Source: RGIG9115 sp045649825
Lineage (GTDB): Bacteria; Bacillota; Clostridia; UBA1381
Direction: 5' to 3'
Length of the DNA: 64,000 nucleotides
NCBI GenBank assembly: GCA_045649825.1
Contig: JAZRQO010000028.1
Location: 1-64,000, forward strand
This document shows, in pieces, positions 50,362-59,105 of this stretch. The first letter of the stretch is position 1; each line of letters begins with the position of its first letter. A model generated the notes under the pieces. The model worked only from the letters and a program-made list of their open reading frames with translations. It ran no database searches and was not told the DNA's origin. A program made the position numbers and the translations under genes.

Positions 50362-51465
50362 ATGAAACAACAGTATAAGGTTGGTATTATAGGTGCAACA
50401 GGCATGGTAGGTCAGAGATTTATCACTCTTCTTTCAGACCATCCCTGGTATAAAATAGAAGTTCTTGCCGCTTCTCCCCGAAGTGCAGGCAAAGCATATA
50501 AAGACGCAGTTGGTGCAAAATGGGCTATGAAAGAAGAAATCCCCTCATTCGTTGCTGATATGGTTGTAATGGATGCAACTGCAGATGTAGAAAAAATCGC
50601 AGGTATGGTAGATTTCGTATTCTGTGCAGTAGATATGAAAAAAGACGAAATCAAAGCGCTTGAGGATCGTTATGCAAAAGCTGAGTGCCCTGTTGTTTCA
50701 AACAACTCAGCACACAGACACACTCCCGACGTTCCCATGATTATTCCCGAAATCAACCCTGAGCATATAGAGATAATCGAAGCTCAGCGTAAGCGTCTGG
50801 GAACAAAGAGAGGCTTTGTAGCTGTTAAGTCTAACTGTTCACTTCAGTCATACCTCCCCGCTATGGCGGTTATAAATGAAAAGTATCCCATTTCACGCGC
50901 TCTTGTTACAACCTACCAGGCAATCTCAGGCGCAGGCAAAACATTTGAAACATGGCCCGAAATGGTTGATAACCTTATCCCTTATATCGGCGGAGAAGAA
51001 ATGAAATCTGAGGTTGAGCCAAACAAGATTCTTGGAAAGATTGAAAACGGCGAAATCGTACCCTCTGACGCTCTTCAGATTGAATGTCAGACCTACAGAG
51101 TTCCCGTTTCAGACGGACACTCTGCAGCAATATTCTTTGCATTCAAAGATAGCACCAACAAGCCTTCTGTAGAAGAAATTGAAGATATGTGGAGAAACTT
51201 CAAGGGCGTACCCCAGGAGCTTGAACTCCCCCACGCTCCCAAGCAGTTCATTCACGTATATACTGAGAACGAAACTCCCGACCAGCCCCAGATTAAAACA
51301 GCTCGTGAAATCGACGGCGGTATGGCAATTTCCTGCGGACGACTCAGAGAGTCAACTCAATACGACTACAAAATGGTTTCTATGAGCCATAACACATTAA
51401 GAGGCGCTGCAGGCGGTGCAGTACTTCTTGCAGAGCTCCTTACTGCAAAAGGATATATGGACTAA
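50362..51465 (+). CDS. asd: Aspartate-semialdehyde dehydrogenase
   Basis: Reduces aspartyl phosphate to aspartate semialdehyde with NADPH, at the branch to lysine/DAP, threonine and methionine. 367 residues, the longer archaeal/fungal-like type. The NADP loop GIIGATGMVGQRF is at 8-20; the catalytic Cys is C159 in VKSNCSLQ, and YRVPVSDGHSAAIFF carries the second catalytic region. It is followed after 18 bases by dapA. Confidence 0.95.
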   Translation: MKQQYKVGIIGATGMVGQRFITLLSDHPWYKIEVLAASPRSAGKAYKDAVGAKWAMKEEIPSFVADMVVMDATADVEKIAGMVDFVFCAVDMKKDEIKALEDRYAKAECPVVSNNSAHRHTPDVPMIIPEINPEHIEIIEAQRKRLGTKRGFVAVKSNCSLQSYLPAMAVINEKYPISRALVTTYQAISGAGKTFETWPEMVDNLIPYIGGEEMKSEVEPNKILGKIENGEIVPSDALQIECQTYRVPVSDGHSAAIFFAFKDSTNKPSVEEIEDMWRNFKGVPQELELPHAPKQFIHVYTENETPDQPQIKTAREIDGGMAISCGRLRESTQYDYKMVSMSHNTLRGAAGGAVLLAELLTAKGYMD

Positions 51466-51483
51466 TTGAAAGGAAGAAAAGCT

Positions 51484-52371
51484 ATGAAAACTTTACCTTT
51501 TACAGGGTCAGGTGTTGCAATTATTACTCCATTTGACGGTAATAAGACCAACTACGAAGCCCTCGGTGAAATTATAGAACAACAGATTGCAGGCTCAACC
51601 GATGCCATCATAATCTGCGGTACAACAGGCGAAGCTTCAACGATGCCCGATGCAGAGCATCTTGCGGCAATCGAGTACACAGTGAAAAAGGTAAACGGAC
51701 GTGTTCCCGTAATTGCAGGCACAGGAAGTAACGACACTGTTCATGCAATATATCTTTCTCAGCAAGCTGAAAAGCTTGGTGCAGACGGAATACTCACCGT
51801 TACACCTTACTACAACAAAACATCTCAGCACGGTCTTGTAAAACATTTTACAGCTATTGCTGAATCTGTAAAAATTCCTATGATTCTGTATAATGTTCCC
51901 GGAAGAACGGGTATGAATATCAGCATTGAAGCACTTAAAGAGCTTGCAAAGGTTGAAAACATTGTAGCAATCAAGGAAGCAAGCGGCGACATTTCATATG
52001 CAACCAAGGTTGCATCACAGGTCCCTGAGCTTTATATGTATTCAGGAAACGACGATATGATTGTTCCCCTCCTGAGCATAGGCGGTAAGGGCGTTATATC
52101 TGTTCTTGCAAATGTTATGCCAAAGGAAACCCACGATATTTGTCAGCTTTACTTCGACGGTAAGGTTACAGAGTCAAAAGACCTCCAGCTTAAGCTTGTA
52201 GGACTTTGCGATGCTCTATTCATTGAAGTAAACCCCGTACCCGTTAAAACTGCAATGGGACTGCTCGGCTTCAACGTAGGAAACCTCAGAGCGCCTCTGT
52301 GTGAAATGACTGACGCTCATCTGCAGCTGCTTAAAGACGAGATGACAAAGGTCGGATTAAAAATTAAATAA
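51484..52371 (+). CDS. dapA: 4-hydroxy-tetrahydrodipicolinate synthase
   Basis: Condenses pyruvate with aspartate semialdehyde, the first committed step of lysine and DAP synthesis. 295 residues, TIM barrel. IIICGTTGEAS (pyruvate-binding GTTGE), YYNKTSQHGL (about 109-118), LYNVPGRTGMN (Y136) and AIKEASGD with the Schiff-base lysine K164 are all present. The start at 51484 follows an AAAGGAAG site. DapA feeds the DAP used by MurE in this window. Confidence 0.97.
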   Translation: MKTLPFTGSGVAIITPFDGNKTNYEALGEIIEQQIAGSTDAIIICGTTGEASTMPDAEHLAAIEYTVKKVNGRVPVIAGTGSNDTVHAIYLSQQAEKLGADGILTVTPYYNKTSQHGLVKHFTAIAESVKIPMILYNVPGRTGMNISIEALKELAKVENIVAIKEASGDISYATKVASQVPELYMYSGNDDMIVPLLSIGGKGVISVLANVMPKETHDICQLYFDGKVTESKDLQLKLVGLCDALFIEVNPVPVKTAMGLLGFNVGNLRAPLCEMTDAHLQLLKDEMTKVGLKIK

Positions 52372-52382
52372 CTACCATTAAG

Positions 52383-52412
52383 GCACATCCCTACAAGGGA
52401 TGTGTTTTTTTT
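52383..52412 (+). terminator. Intrinsic terminator after dapA
   Basis: GCACATCCCT/AGGGATGTG stem around a three-base loop followed by T8. It overlaps closely with the next promoter. Confidence 0.9.
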
Positions 52413-52414
52413 GA

Positions 52415-52443
52415 TTGACTTTTGAGGGTTTTTATGTTATACT
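52415..52443 (+). promoter_or_regulatory. Sigma-A promoter of the Dabb-domain gene
   Basis: TTGACT (52415-52420), 17 bp, TATACT (52438-52443), about 24 bases before the ATG at 52467. Confidence 0.78.
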
Positions 52444-52466
52444 CCTTTTTAAAGGAGTGTGACATA

Positions 52467-52772
52467 ATGGTAAAGCATGTTATATTATGGACTCTTAAAG
52501 ATGAGTTTTCAGAAAGCGAAAAGAAGCAGATAAAAAAAGAAATGAAAGAAGAACTTGAGGGACTGGTTGGAAAAGTGCCGGGACTAATTGATATGAAAAT
52601 CTATACCAATGGTCTTGAAACCTCAAAAAATGCCGAGGTAATGCTGGATTCTACCCTGGAAAGCTTTGAAGCATTAAAGGCTTATGCTATCCATCCCGAA
52701 CATGTTAAAGTCGCAGACGAAAAGGTCAGGCCTTATACTGCATCAAGAAGCTGCCTTGATTTTGAGATTTAA
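52467..52772 (+). CDS. Dabb domain (stress-responsive alpha/beta barrel) protein
   Basis: 101 residues: VKHVILWTLKDEFSESEKKQIKKEMKEELEGLVGKVPGL begins the dimeric alpha-beta barrel; the HPEHVKVADEKVRP segment near the end matches the family. Members include small stress proteins and cyclases; the function here is unknown. The start at 52467 follows AAAGGAGTG; it is monocistronic between promoter and terminator. Confidence 0.88.
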   Translation: MVKHVILWTLKDEFSESEKKQIKKEMKEELEGLVGKVPGLIDMKIYTNGLETSKNAEVMLDSTLESFEALKAYAIHPEHVKVADEKVRPYTASRSCLDFEI

Positions 52773-52782
52773 CCCCAAAAAA

Positions 52783-52808
52783 ATCAACCCGTTCGGGTTG
52801 ATTTTTTA
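52783..52808. terminator. Bidirectional intrinsic terminator
   Basis: AAATCAACCCG/GGGTTGATTT stem with TTC in the loop, an A run before and T run after, between the convergent Dabb and NA37 genes. Confidence 0.9.
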
Positions 52809-52810
52809 TG

Positions 52811-53818
52811 TCAGGATTTGTTTATTATTTCCCTTATATTATTGAGTTCAATCGTTACTGTTCCGTCACCATTTTTTGTTATAACCATATTATCGCCGTC
52901 GCGGTAAAATTCTGCAGGAAGGAGTATTTCAATTTCGTTGTCAGTTACGATTTTTATCTTCTTATTTGCCTTTTTTGTTATGTACTCCACTCGTTCTATC
53001 GCCTCGGGTACCGCTGCGGCTCTTATTTTTTCTTCAAACTCCGCTTTTGCTGCAGGCGCTGCACCGAAAACCGCTTCTGTGATTTTAGAAACCTCAACCG
53101 TTTTTTCGTCTATGGGAGTTTCTTTAACTACCTTTTTTATTCTCGCATCAGTTTCAATAGTGTCGCCCCCGTATTCCTCGGACACTTTTTTTGCAATCGT
53201 TTGAACTTTGGAATATGTTTCACTCACTGAAAGTTCTGATTCACATTCGAGAAGCACCTCGGACATAAGGTTTAATCTGTCGCCATTTACGGTAACATTC
53301 TTACCTTTAAACCTGATTTCAAACCCGTCAAGCTCTATAAATGCACACTCTGAAAGTTTCTGTGTGGCAGGGGGTAAAATAGCATGGAAGCTTATAATCT
53401 CATTTTTTATTTCGTCATTATCTCTTACAATTTTATGAGAAATCCCCGATTTGTTATCGCATTTTAAAACTGCAATATACTTTCTTTCGTGGATTATACA
53501 CTCACAAACTATTATATCTGAAGCAAGAGAAATTTCGCCCTGAGCTATCCCCTCCTGGAGCTTTTCTGCAACTGTTCTCGAAAACTCTGCAAAATCGGTA
53601 TTTCCCTCTTTGTACTCCTTCACATGATACTTAAATCCGCTGTTTGATGCAAATGTGCCTTTTCTGAGGGTGGCATCATCAAAAAGCTTTTCAAGATGAG
53701 CTATTATAAATGCTCCCGTTGCACCTTCCGACAAGTCAAGCTCCGATGAGGAATACATTGAAGTATCAATTCCCGGTGCAATTATATGAAGTATCGCCTT
53801 ATTAAGTGTAATTATCAT
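52811..53818 (-). CDS. Nucleoid-associated protein, NA37/YejK family
   Basis: 335 residues. MIITLNKAILHIIAPG and SSSELDLSEGATGAFIIAHLEKLFDD at the N-terminus, IIVCECIIHERKYIAVLKCDN and the C-terminal region match the 37-kDa nucleoid-associated protein family, best known from Gram-negative YejK. The role is poorly defined. The start at 53818 follows an AAAGGAAT site; the longer frame reaches into rodA. It follows the RodA-type gene after 4 bases. Confidence 0.82.
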   Translation of the reverse strand: MIITLNKAILHIIAPGIDTSMYSSSELDLSEGATGAFIIAHLEKLFDDATLRKGTFASNSGFKYHVKEYKEGNTDFAEFSRTVAEKLQEGIAQGEISLASDIIVCECIIHERKYIAVLKCDNKSGISHKIVRDNDEIKNEIISFHAILPPATQKLSECAFIELDGFEIRFKGKNVTVNGDRLNLMSEVLLECESELSVSETYSKVQTIAKKVSEEYGGDTIETDARIKKVVKETPIDEKTVEVSKITEAVFGAAPAAKAEFEEKIRAAAVPEAIERVEYITKKANKKIKIVTDNEIEILLPAEFYRDGDNMVITKNGDGTVTIELNNIREIINKS

Positions 53819-53822
53819 CTGT

Positions 53823-54944
53823 TTATTCCTTTCTGTTTTCACTTTCAAATATATTCCTGCTCCGTGCAATACTAAGCACCACACCGATGCAGATAAAATT
53901 CGTTACCATAGAGCTGCCGCCATAGCTTACAAACGGCAGCGGAATACCCGTAACAGGCATAAGTCCCATACACATTCCTATATTTTCAAACGTATGAAAA
54001 AAGAGCATAGCTCCTATTCCGGTGCAAACATATCTTCCAAAAAGAGTATCCGACCTTTGAGCAATAATTATTATACGGATAATAATAAACATTAATAAAA
54101 GTATTACTGCTAAAGCACCGAAAAAACCAAACTCCTCCGAAAATGAGCTGAATATAAAATCTGTATGCTTTGCCGGAAGATATCCGTTTTGAGTAGAAAT
54201 TCCCCGAAGATAGCCATTACCAAGCAAGCCGCCGGACCCAAGTGCGGTTTTTGACTGAATAACATTGTACCCTCCGCCTGTAGGGTCTGCTTCAGGATTT
54301 AAAAAAACCGTAATCCGCTTTTTCTGATAATCGCTTAAAACCCTATATATAACAGGCAGTGATGCACCGCCAAATCCTATGACGGGGATATAAATTTTAG
54401 GCGACAGTCCGCCAACAAACAAAACACCTGCAAAAATCACTGCAAACACCGCACCTGTTCCAAGGTCGGGTTGAAGCAAAATTAAACCAAGAGGCAAAGC
54501 TAAATGCAAAATAAGACCGCCAAGAACGGGTAATCTGTTAATTCCGCTTTCAACTTTTGACATATGTGCTGAAAGAGTTATTATAAATCCAAGCTTTGCA
54601 AACTCTGATGGCTGTATACTTATACCGAATATTTTTATCCAGCTTTTAGACCCCCATACACCTGTTATACCTGCAATAAGAACAATTAATAGCATTATAA
54701 TGTAACCTGCAAATATAAACCAGGCAAACCTCTTATAAAGCCCGTAATCCATATACGCGGCAACAATCATCAGACAAAATCCAAAAACAGCTGCTACGAC
54801 CTGAACAGTTATTGCCGAGTTGCTCCCTGAAGTTCTTGTTGCAGAATACACCGCAAACAAACCCGCAATACAAAGCAGTACCACGGCTATTATAAGTCCA
54901 CGGTCAACCTTCCCTTTAACACAAAAGCTTCCCGTTTTCTTCAT
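53823..54944 (-). CDS. rodA: SEDS peptidoglycan polymerase, RodA type
   Basis: 373 residues and about ten membrane helices. WIKIFGISIQPSEFAKLGFI, LLQPDLGTGAVFA, DFIFSSFSEEFGFFGAL and VTGIPLPFVSYGGSSM are SEDS signatures; QPDLGTG favours RodA over FtsW. A separate FtsW lies in the dcw operon at 6410. It is the second gene of a HAD-rodA-NA37 run, 9 bases after the HAD gene. Confidence 0.92.
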   Translation of the reverse strand: MKKTGSFCVKGKVDRGLIIAVVLLCIAGLFAVYSATRTSGSNSAITVQVVAAVFGFCLMIVAAYMDYGLYKRFAWFIFAGYIIMLLIVLIAGITGVWGSKSWIKIFGISIQPSEFAKLGFIITLSAHMSKVESGINRLPVLGGLILHLALPLGLILLQPDLGTGAVFAVIFAGVLFVGGLSPKIYIPVIGFGGASLPVIYRVLSDYQKKRITVFLNPEADPTGGGYNVIQSKTALGSGGLLGNGYLRGISTQNGYLPAKHTDFIFSSFSEEFGFFGALAVILLLMFIIIRIIIIAQRSDTLFGRYVCTGIGAMLFFHTFENIGMCMGLMPVTGIPLPFVSYGGSSMVTNFICIGVVLSIARSRNIFESENRKE

Positions 54945-54953
54945 ATAAAAATC

Positions 54954-55601
54954 CTACCTCATTAAAATTTCTGAGAGCTCCCCAACGTTATCGGCGATAT
55001 AATCCGCACCTGCGGATTCAAGTTCGTTTTCTTCTGCAAAGCCAAATCGCACCCCTACAGAGGCTATGTCGTTATCCTTGGCACCTTCTATATCCATCTT
55101 TCGGTCCCCTACCATAACCATAGAGGAAATATTCTCTTTGCCGTAATGGTTTACTGCACGTTCAACGATTATTGATTTACCAATATGCAATTCGTCAAAG
55201 GACGGACCGAAAACTTCATCAAAGTATTTAAGTATGTCAAAATGCTTTAATATTTCTACCGCATAAACATATGGTTTTGAAGTAACCACCGCCATCTTCT
55301 TACCCGATTTTGCAAGGTGCTGAAGAACTTCGGGAATACCAGGTAATATTTCATTTTCATACAAGCCAACTGTTGAAAACCGTTCTCTGTATTTTTCCAC
55401 TGCCCTGTCGGCATCAGCTTCATTCATGCCATAAATACCCATAAAGGATTCCTTCAGGGGCGGGCCTATAAACGGGGTAAGCTTATCGTTGTCAGTCTCT
55501 TTTATTCCAAAGCTTTCAAGAGCATACTGAACACAGGTTGTTATACCTTTTTTCGGATTTGTAAGCGTTCCGTCAAGGTCGAAAAAAATTATATCAAACA
55601 T
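54954..55601 (-). CDS. HAD-superfamily phosphatase, phosphoglycolate phosphatase-like
   Basis: 215 residues. DIIFFDLDGTLTN (motif I, nucleophile D), VVTSKPYVYAVEIL (motif II), GKSIIVERA with Lys, and VMVGDRKMDIEGAKDNDIASVGV (motif IV) are all in place; a helical cap lies between I and II. It resembles Gph/PpaX-type enzymes; the substrate is not known. It opens a three-gene operon with rodA. Confidence 0.9.
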   Translation of the reverse strand: MFDIIFFDLDGTLTNPKKGITTCVQYALESFGIKETDNDKLTPFIGPPLKESFMGIYGMNEADADRAVEKYRERFSTVGLYENEILPGIPEVLQHLAKSGKKMAVVTSKPYVYAVEILKHFDILKYFDEVFGPSFDELHIGKSIIVERAVNHYGKENISSMVMVGDRKMDIEGAKDNDIASVGVRFGFAEENELESAGADYIADNVGELSEILMR

Positions 55602-55620
55602 AAAAAATCACCATATCTAT

Positions 55621-55649
55621 AGTATACGATATTTTAAATCCAAAGTCAA
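55621..55649 (-). promoter_or_regulatory. Sigma-A promoter of the HAD-rodA-NA37 operon
   Basis: On the minus strand TTGACT (55644-55649), 17 bp, TATACT (55621-55626), about 20 bases before the HAD start. Confidence 0.75.
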
Positions 55650-55654
55650 TACTT

Positions 55655-55690
55655 TAATAAAGGGATTGCATATTACGCAACCCCTTAAAT
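55655..55690 (-). terminator. Putative terminator after the two-component operon
   Basis: AAGGGGTTGC pairs with GCAATCCCTT (one G-T pair) around GTAATAT; the following U tract is weak (TATTAAAG), so the terminator may leak. Confidence 0.55.
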
Positions 55691-55695
55691 ATTAC

Positions 55696-57117
55696 TTATG
55701 CAAGCTCCAATGAGAATGTAAAAGTTGTAATCCTTACTGAGCTTCCTTCTTTTGCTTCGTGGCTGTCTACCCATATACTCTGCTTATGAAGCAGCATAAT
55801 GTTTTTCACAAATGAAAGTCCAAGCCCTGCACCTGATGAACTGTTTGTTCTTGAGGTGTCGGTTTTATAAAACCTATCAAATATATGGGGTAACTCTGAT
55901 TTCTCTATTCCACTGCCAAAATTACCTACACTGAAATATGCTTTTTTCTTATCCATCCACATTTTGATTTCTATCGTTGTGCCCTGATAACTGAATTTAA
56001 TCGCATTATCAATAAGGTTGATAAGCACTCTCTGAATTGCATCCCTGTCGGCACATACCTTTATGCTGTCGAGGGCAAAATCCACATTAAGCTCAAGCTC
56101 TTTATCGCAAATTTTCTGCTCTAATCCAATTATACAAAGGCGTACAAGCTCAACAAAATCAAACTCACTTACCTTCAGCTTATATTCCCTGCCCGACATT
56201 TTGCTCATTTCAAGCATATCGGTAACAAGCTTTTTAAGCCTATCAGATTCACCAAGGACTATTTTTAAATATTCCTCCTGCTTCTCAGGCGGAATTGTTC
56301 CGTCAAGGATTCCTGAAACAAATCCCGAAATACTCGTCATAGGAGTACGAAGCTCGTGGGAAATATCGCTTATAAATCGGTTTCGCATATCGTCAAGCTT
56401 TTGGAGCGAATCCGCCATAAAGTTGAAAGAGGACGCAAGCTGCCCTATCTCGTCGCTGCTGCCGACAATAATTCTCTCATCAAAATTCCCTGCCGCAATA
56501 TCGAGCACTGCGCTGTTTAATCTGTTAAGCGGTGCTGATATTTTTGCTGACTGATAATAAACAAGAGCAAATGCCAAAAGTATTGCAACAGAGCCTATAA
56601 GCAGCACCCAAAGAAGAACACTGCCTGCCATTTCAGACAAGTTTGGAAGGGGTGTATTAATGTACACACCGCCTATGGGAGTGCCGTAATAGTCAAGGGG
56701 TACTGCTGCCGTAAGCACCTTTCCCTTATATGCATCGGAAAAACGTGAAATACTCCTCAACATTTTACCTTCATAAACCGCTTTAACATAATCAGGTGGT
56801 ATACTCTCTATATCTTCATTTGTAGATTCAATAATAATACCGTCAAGATTTGCAACAACAATATCTGCATCGAGCATTTCCGACCAGTTTTCCAGTGTTT
56901 CAACATAGTACTTTCTTGAACGCACGTTATTGTTTTCTATCTGAAGATAGCCCGTCAAAGTATTTATATTACGGGAAAACTTAATTGAAAGCTCATATTG
57001 CCTGTCCGCTACATTGTCGGTTACAATCACCGCAAAAGACGCACATATGCTTAAAAACACAAGGAGTATAACAACAACATTTGTCCAGAAAAGTCTTGAA
57101 AATATACTTTTGAACAT
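55696..57117 (-). CDS. Sensor histidine kinase
   Basis: 473 residues. Membrane helix (VVVILLVFLSICASFAVIV), extracellular sensor (about 37-165), second helix (VLLWVLLIGSVAILLAFALVYY), HAMP, then HisKA with FISDISHELRTPM (phospho-accepting H254) and an HATPase domain (N box NLIDNAIKFS, G box GAGLGLSFVKNI). The plan is that of PhoR/ResE-like kinases. It is directly joined to its response regulator gene; signal unknown. Confidence 0.94.
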   Translation of the reverse strand: MFKSIFSRLFWTNVVVILLVFLSICASFAVIVTDNVADRQYELSIKFSRNINTLTGYLQIENNNVRSRKYYVETLENWSEMLDADIVVANLDGIIIESTNEDIESIPPDYVKAVYEGKMLRSISRFSDAYKGKVLTAAVPLDYYGTPIGGVYINTPLPNLSEMAGSVLLWVLLIGSVAILLAFALVYYQSAKISAPLNRLNSAVLDIAAGNFDERIIVGSSDEIGQLASSFNFMADSLQKLDDMRNRFISDISHELRTPMTSISGFVSGILDGTIPPEKQEEYLKIVLGESDRLKKLVTDMLEMSKMSGREYKLKVSEFDFVELVRLCIIGLEQKICDKELELNVDFALDSIKVCADRDAIQRVLINLIDNAIKFSYQGTTIEIKMWMDKKKAYFSVGNFGSGIEKSELPHIFDRFYKTDTSRTNSSSGAGLGLSFVKNIMLLHKQSIWVDSHEAKEGSSVRITTFTFSLELA

Positions 57118-57804
57118 TTATCTTACCTCAAATTTATATCCTACTCCCCATACGGTTTTAAGCTGCCAGTTTCCCTCAACGCCTTCAAGCTTTTCACGAA
57201 GACGTTTAACGTGGACATCAACCGTTCTTGAATCACCGAAATAATCAAATCCCCACACCTCTTCAAGAAGCTGCTCACGGGTATACACACGGTTGGGATT
57301 TGAAGCAAGGAAATATAAAAGTTCAAGCTCTTTAGGCGGAATTTCGATTATATTACCTGTTATTTTAAGCTCGTAATTTGAAAGATTGATAGAAAGATTC
57401 GGGAACACGATTTCTTTCATTGTCTGAGTATCTTTTGCCTCAAAACGTCGAAGAACTGCCTTCACACGTGCCACAAGCTCCTTCGGCTCAAATGGCTTTA
57501 CCATATAATCATCCGCACCAAGCTCAAGACCGAGAACCTTATCGAAGGTTTCACCCTTTGCAGTGAGCATAATTATGGGAATATTACTGATTCTTCTGAT
57601 TTCACGGCACACCTGCCAGCCGTCCATTTCAGGCATCATAATATCTAAAATCACGATTGAAGGTGCATCCTCTTTGAACATTTTAAGAGCCTTCGCTCCG
57701 TCAGGAGCTACAGAGGTTTTAAATCCTTCTTTTTCTAAGTACAGCCTTATAAGCTCGGCAATATGTGCATCATCATCTACAATAAGAACCTTATTATTAG
57801 CCAT
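57118..57804 (-). CDS. OmpR/PhoB-family response regulator
   Basis: 228 residues. The receiver domain has VLIVDDDAHI (acid pocket), D54 in VILDIMMPEMDGW and the Lys in VKPFEPKEL; the C-terminal winged helix-turn-helix (EQLLEEVWGFDYFGDSRTVDVHVKRLREKL) binds DNA. It is transcribed ahead of the kinase gene. Nearby TAATGGTTAA and TTAACCATTA repeats could be its targets. Confidence 0.95.
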   Translation of the reverse strand: MANNKVLIVDDDAHIAELIRLYLEKEGFKTSVAPDGAKALKMFKEDAPSIVILDIMMPEMDGWQVCREIRRISNIPIIMLTAKGETFDKVLGLELGADDYMVKPFEPKELVARVKAVLRRFEAKDTQTMKEIVFPNLSINLSNYELKITGNIIEIPPKELELLYFLASNPNRVYTREQLLEEVWGFDYFGDSRTVDVHVKRLREKLEGVEGNWQLKTVWGVGYKFEVR

Positions 57805-57902
57805 ATGAATTTCTCCTTTCGTATATTAATGGTTAAATTTTATAATTTTACATATATTCTATAAGTTTATTATATCATAAAGGCAAAAAATAATAAATAC
57901 AC

Positions 57903-57931
57903 TTGATAAATTTTTTATAATATTATATAAT
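57903..57931 (+). promoter_or_regulatory. Sigma-A promoter of ychF
   Basis: TTGATA (57903-57908), 17 bp, TATAAT (57926-57931), about 80 bases before the start. Confidence 0.75.
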
Positions 57932-58010
57932 AAAATTAATAAAAAATTCATAATTAAGGTGTTTTTTAGCAAATTAACCATTATAATATCTGATGTTGGA
58001 GGATAAATAT

Positions 58011-59105
58011 ATGAAGCTTGGTATAGTCGGACTTCCGAATGTTGGAAAATCCACTCTTTTTAATGCAATAACAAAAGCAGGCGCAGAATCTGCAAACTAT
58101 CCGTTTTGTACGATAGAGCCGAACGTGGGCGTGGTTGATGTTCCTGACGAGAGAATTGACCGTTTGGCTGAGATGTACAACCCCAAAAAGATAACACGTG
58201 CATATATTGAATTTGTTGATATTGCAGGTCTTGTTAAGGGCGCAAGCAAAGGCGAAGGTCTTGGTAACAAGTTCCTTTCACATATTCGTGAGGTAGATGC
58301 AATAGTTCACGTCGTAAGATGCTTTGAAGATACAAATATCACTCACGTTGAAGGTACAGTTGACCCTATACGTGATATTGAAACAATCAATCTTGAGCTC
58401 GTTTTCTCCGACGTGGAAATGATTGAACGCAGAATTGACAGAACTAAAAAGGCTATGAAAGGCGACAAAACTCTCGCTGCAGAGCTTGCTTTATTGGAAC
58501 GCGTAAAAGAAACTCTTGAAGAGGGCAAGCCTGCGAGAAGCCTTGACTATACTCCCGAAGAAGCGGCTATTATGAAAGAAATTGCCCTGATTTCAATGAA
58601 GCCTGTTATATATGCGGCAAACGTGGCAGAGGGCGATATGGCAAATGATATTGAGAATAATGCATTTGTTAACCGTGTAAAGGAATTTGCGGCAGGCGAA
58701 AATTCTGAAGTAATGGTTGTTTCTGCCCGAATAGAAGAAGAAATTTCCGAGCTTGAAGGCGAAGAAAAGCAGATGTTCCTTGAAGAGCTTGGCATGTCGG
58801 AATCAGGTCTTGACCGTTTAATCCGTGCAAGCTATAAGCTCCTTGGTCTTATAAGCTACTTAACTGCAGGCGAGCCTGAGGTACGTGCCTGGACCATAAC
58901 AAACGGAACAAAGGCTCCACAGGCGGCAGGTAAAATTCATTCAGATTTTGAACGTGGATTTATCCGCGCGGAAGTCGTTGCATACAACGACCTTATGGAG
59001 TGCGGAACAATGGCGGCGGCAAAGGAAAAGGGACTTGTCCGCTCCGAGGGTAAGGACTATGTTATGAAAGATGGAGATATAGTTCTTTTCCGATTTAACG
59101 TTTGA
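58011..59105 (+). CDS. ychF: Redox-regulated ATPase YchF
   Basis: An Obg-family P-loop protein that hydrolyses ATP and binds ribosomes. 364 residues. GLPNVGKSTLF (G1, residues 6-16), VDIAGLVKGASKGEGLGNKFL (switch II) and a C-terminal TGS domain (GTKAPQAAGKIHSDFERGFIRAEVV) are present. The start at 58011 is set by a GGAGG site; the six codons before it are not supported. Confidence 0.96.
   Translation: MKLGIVGLPNVGKSTLFNAITKAGAESANYPFCTIEPNVGVVDVPDERIDRLAEMYNPKKITRAYIEFVDIAGLVKGASKGEGLGNKFLSHIREVDAIVHVVRCFEDTNITHVEGTVDPIRDIETINLELVFSDVEMIERRIDRTKKAMKGDKTLAAELALLERVKETLEEGKPARSLDYTPEEAAIMKEIALISMKPVIYAANVAEGDMANDIENNAFVNRVKEFAAGENSEVMVVSARIEEEISELEGEEKQMFLEELGMSESGLDRLIRASYKLLGLISYLTAGEPEVRAWTITNGTKAPQAAGKIHSDFERGFIRAEVVAYNDLMECGTMAAAKEKGLVRSEGKDYVMKDGDIVLFRFNV

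Noticed and set aside
52389..52401. CCCTAC at the dapA terminator as another REP copy
   Set aside because: It pairs within a simple terminator stem, lacks the GTAG-headed mismatch hairpin and ends in a T run.
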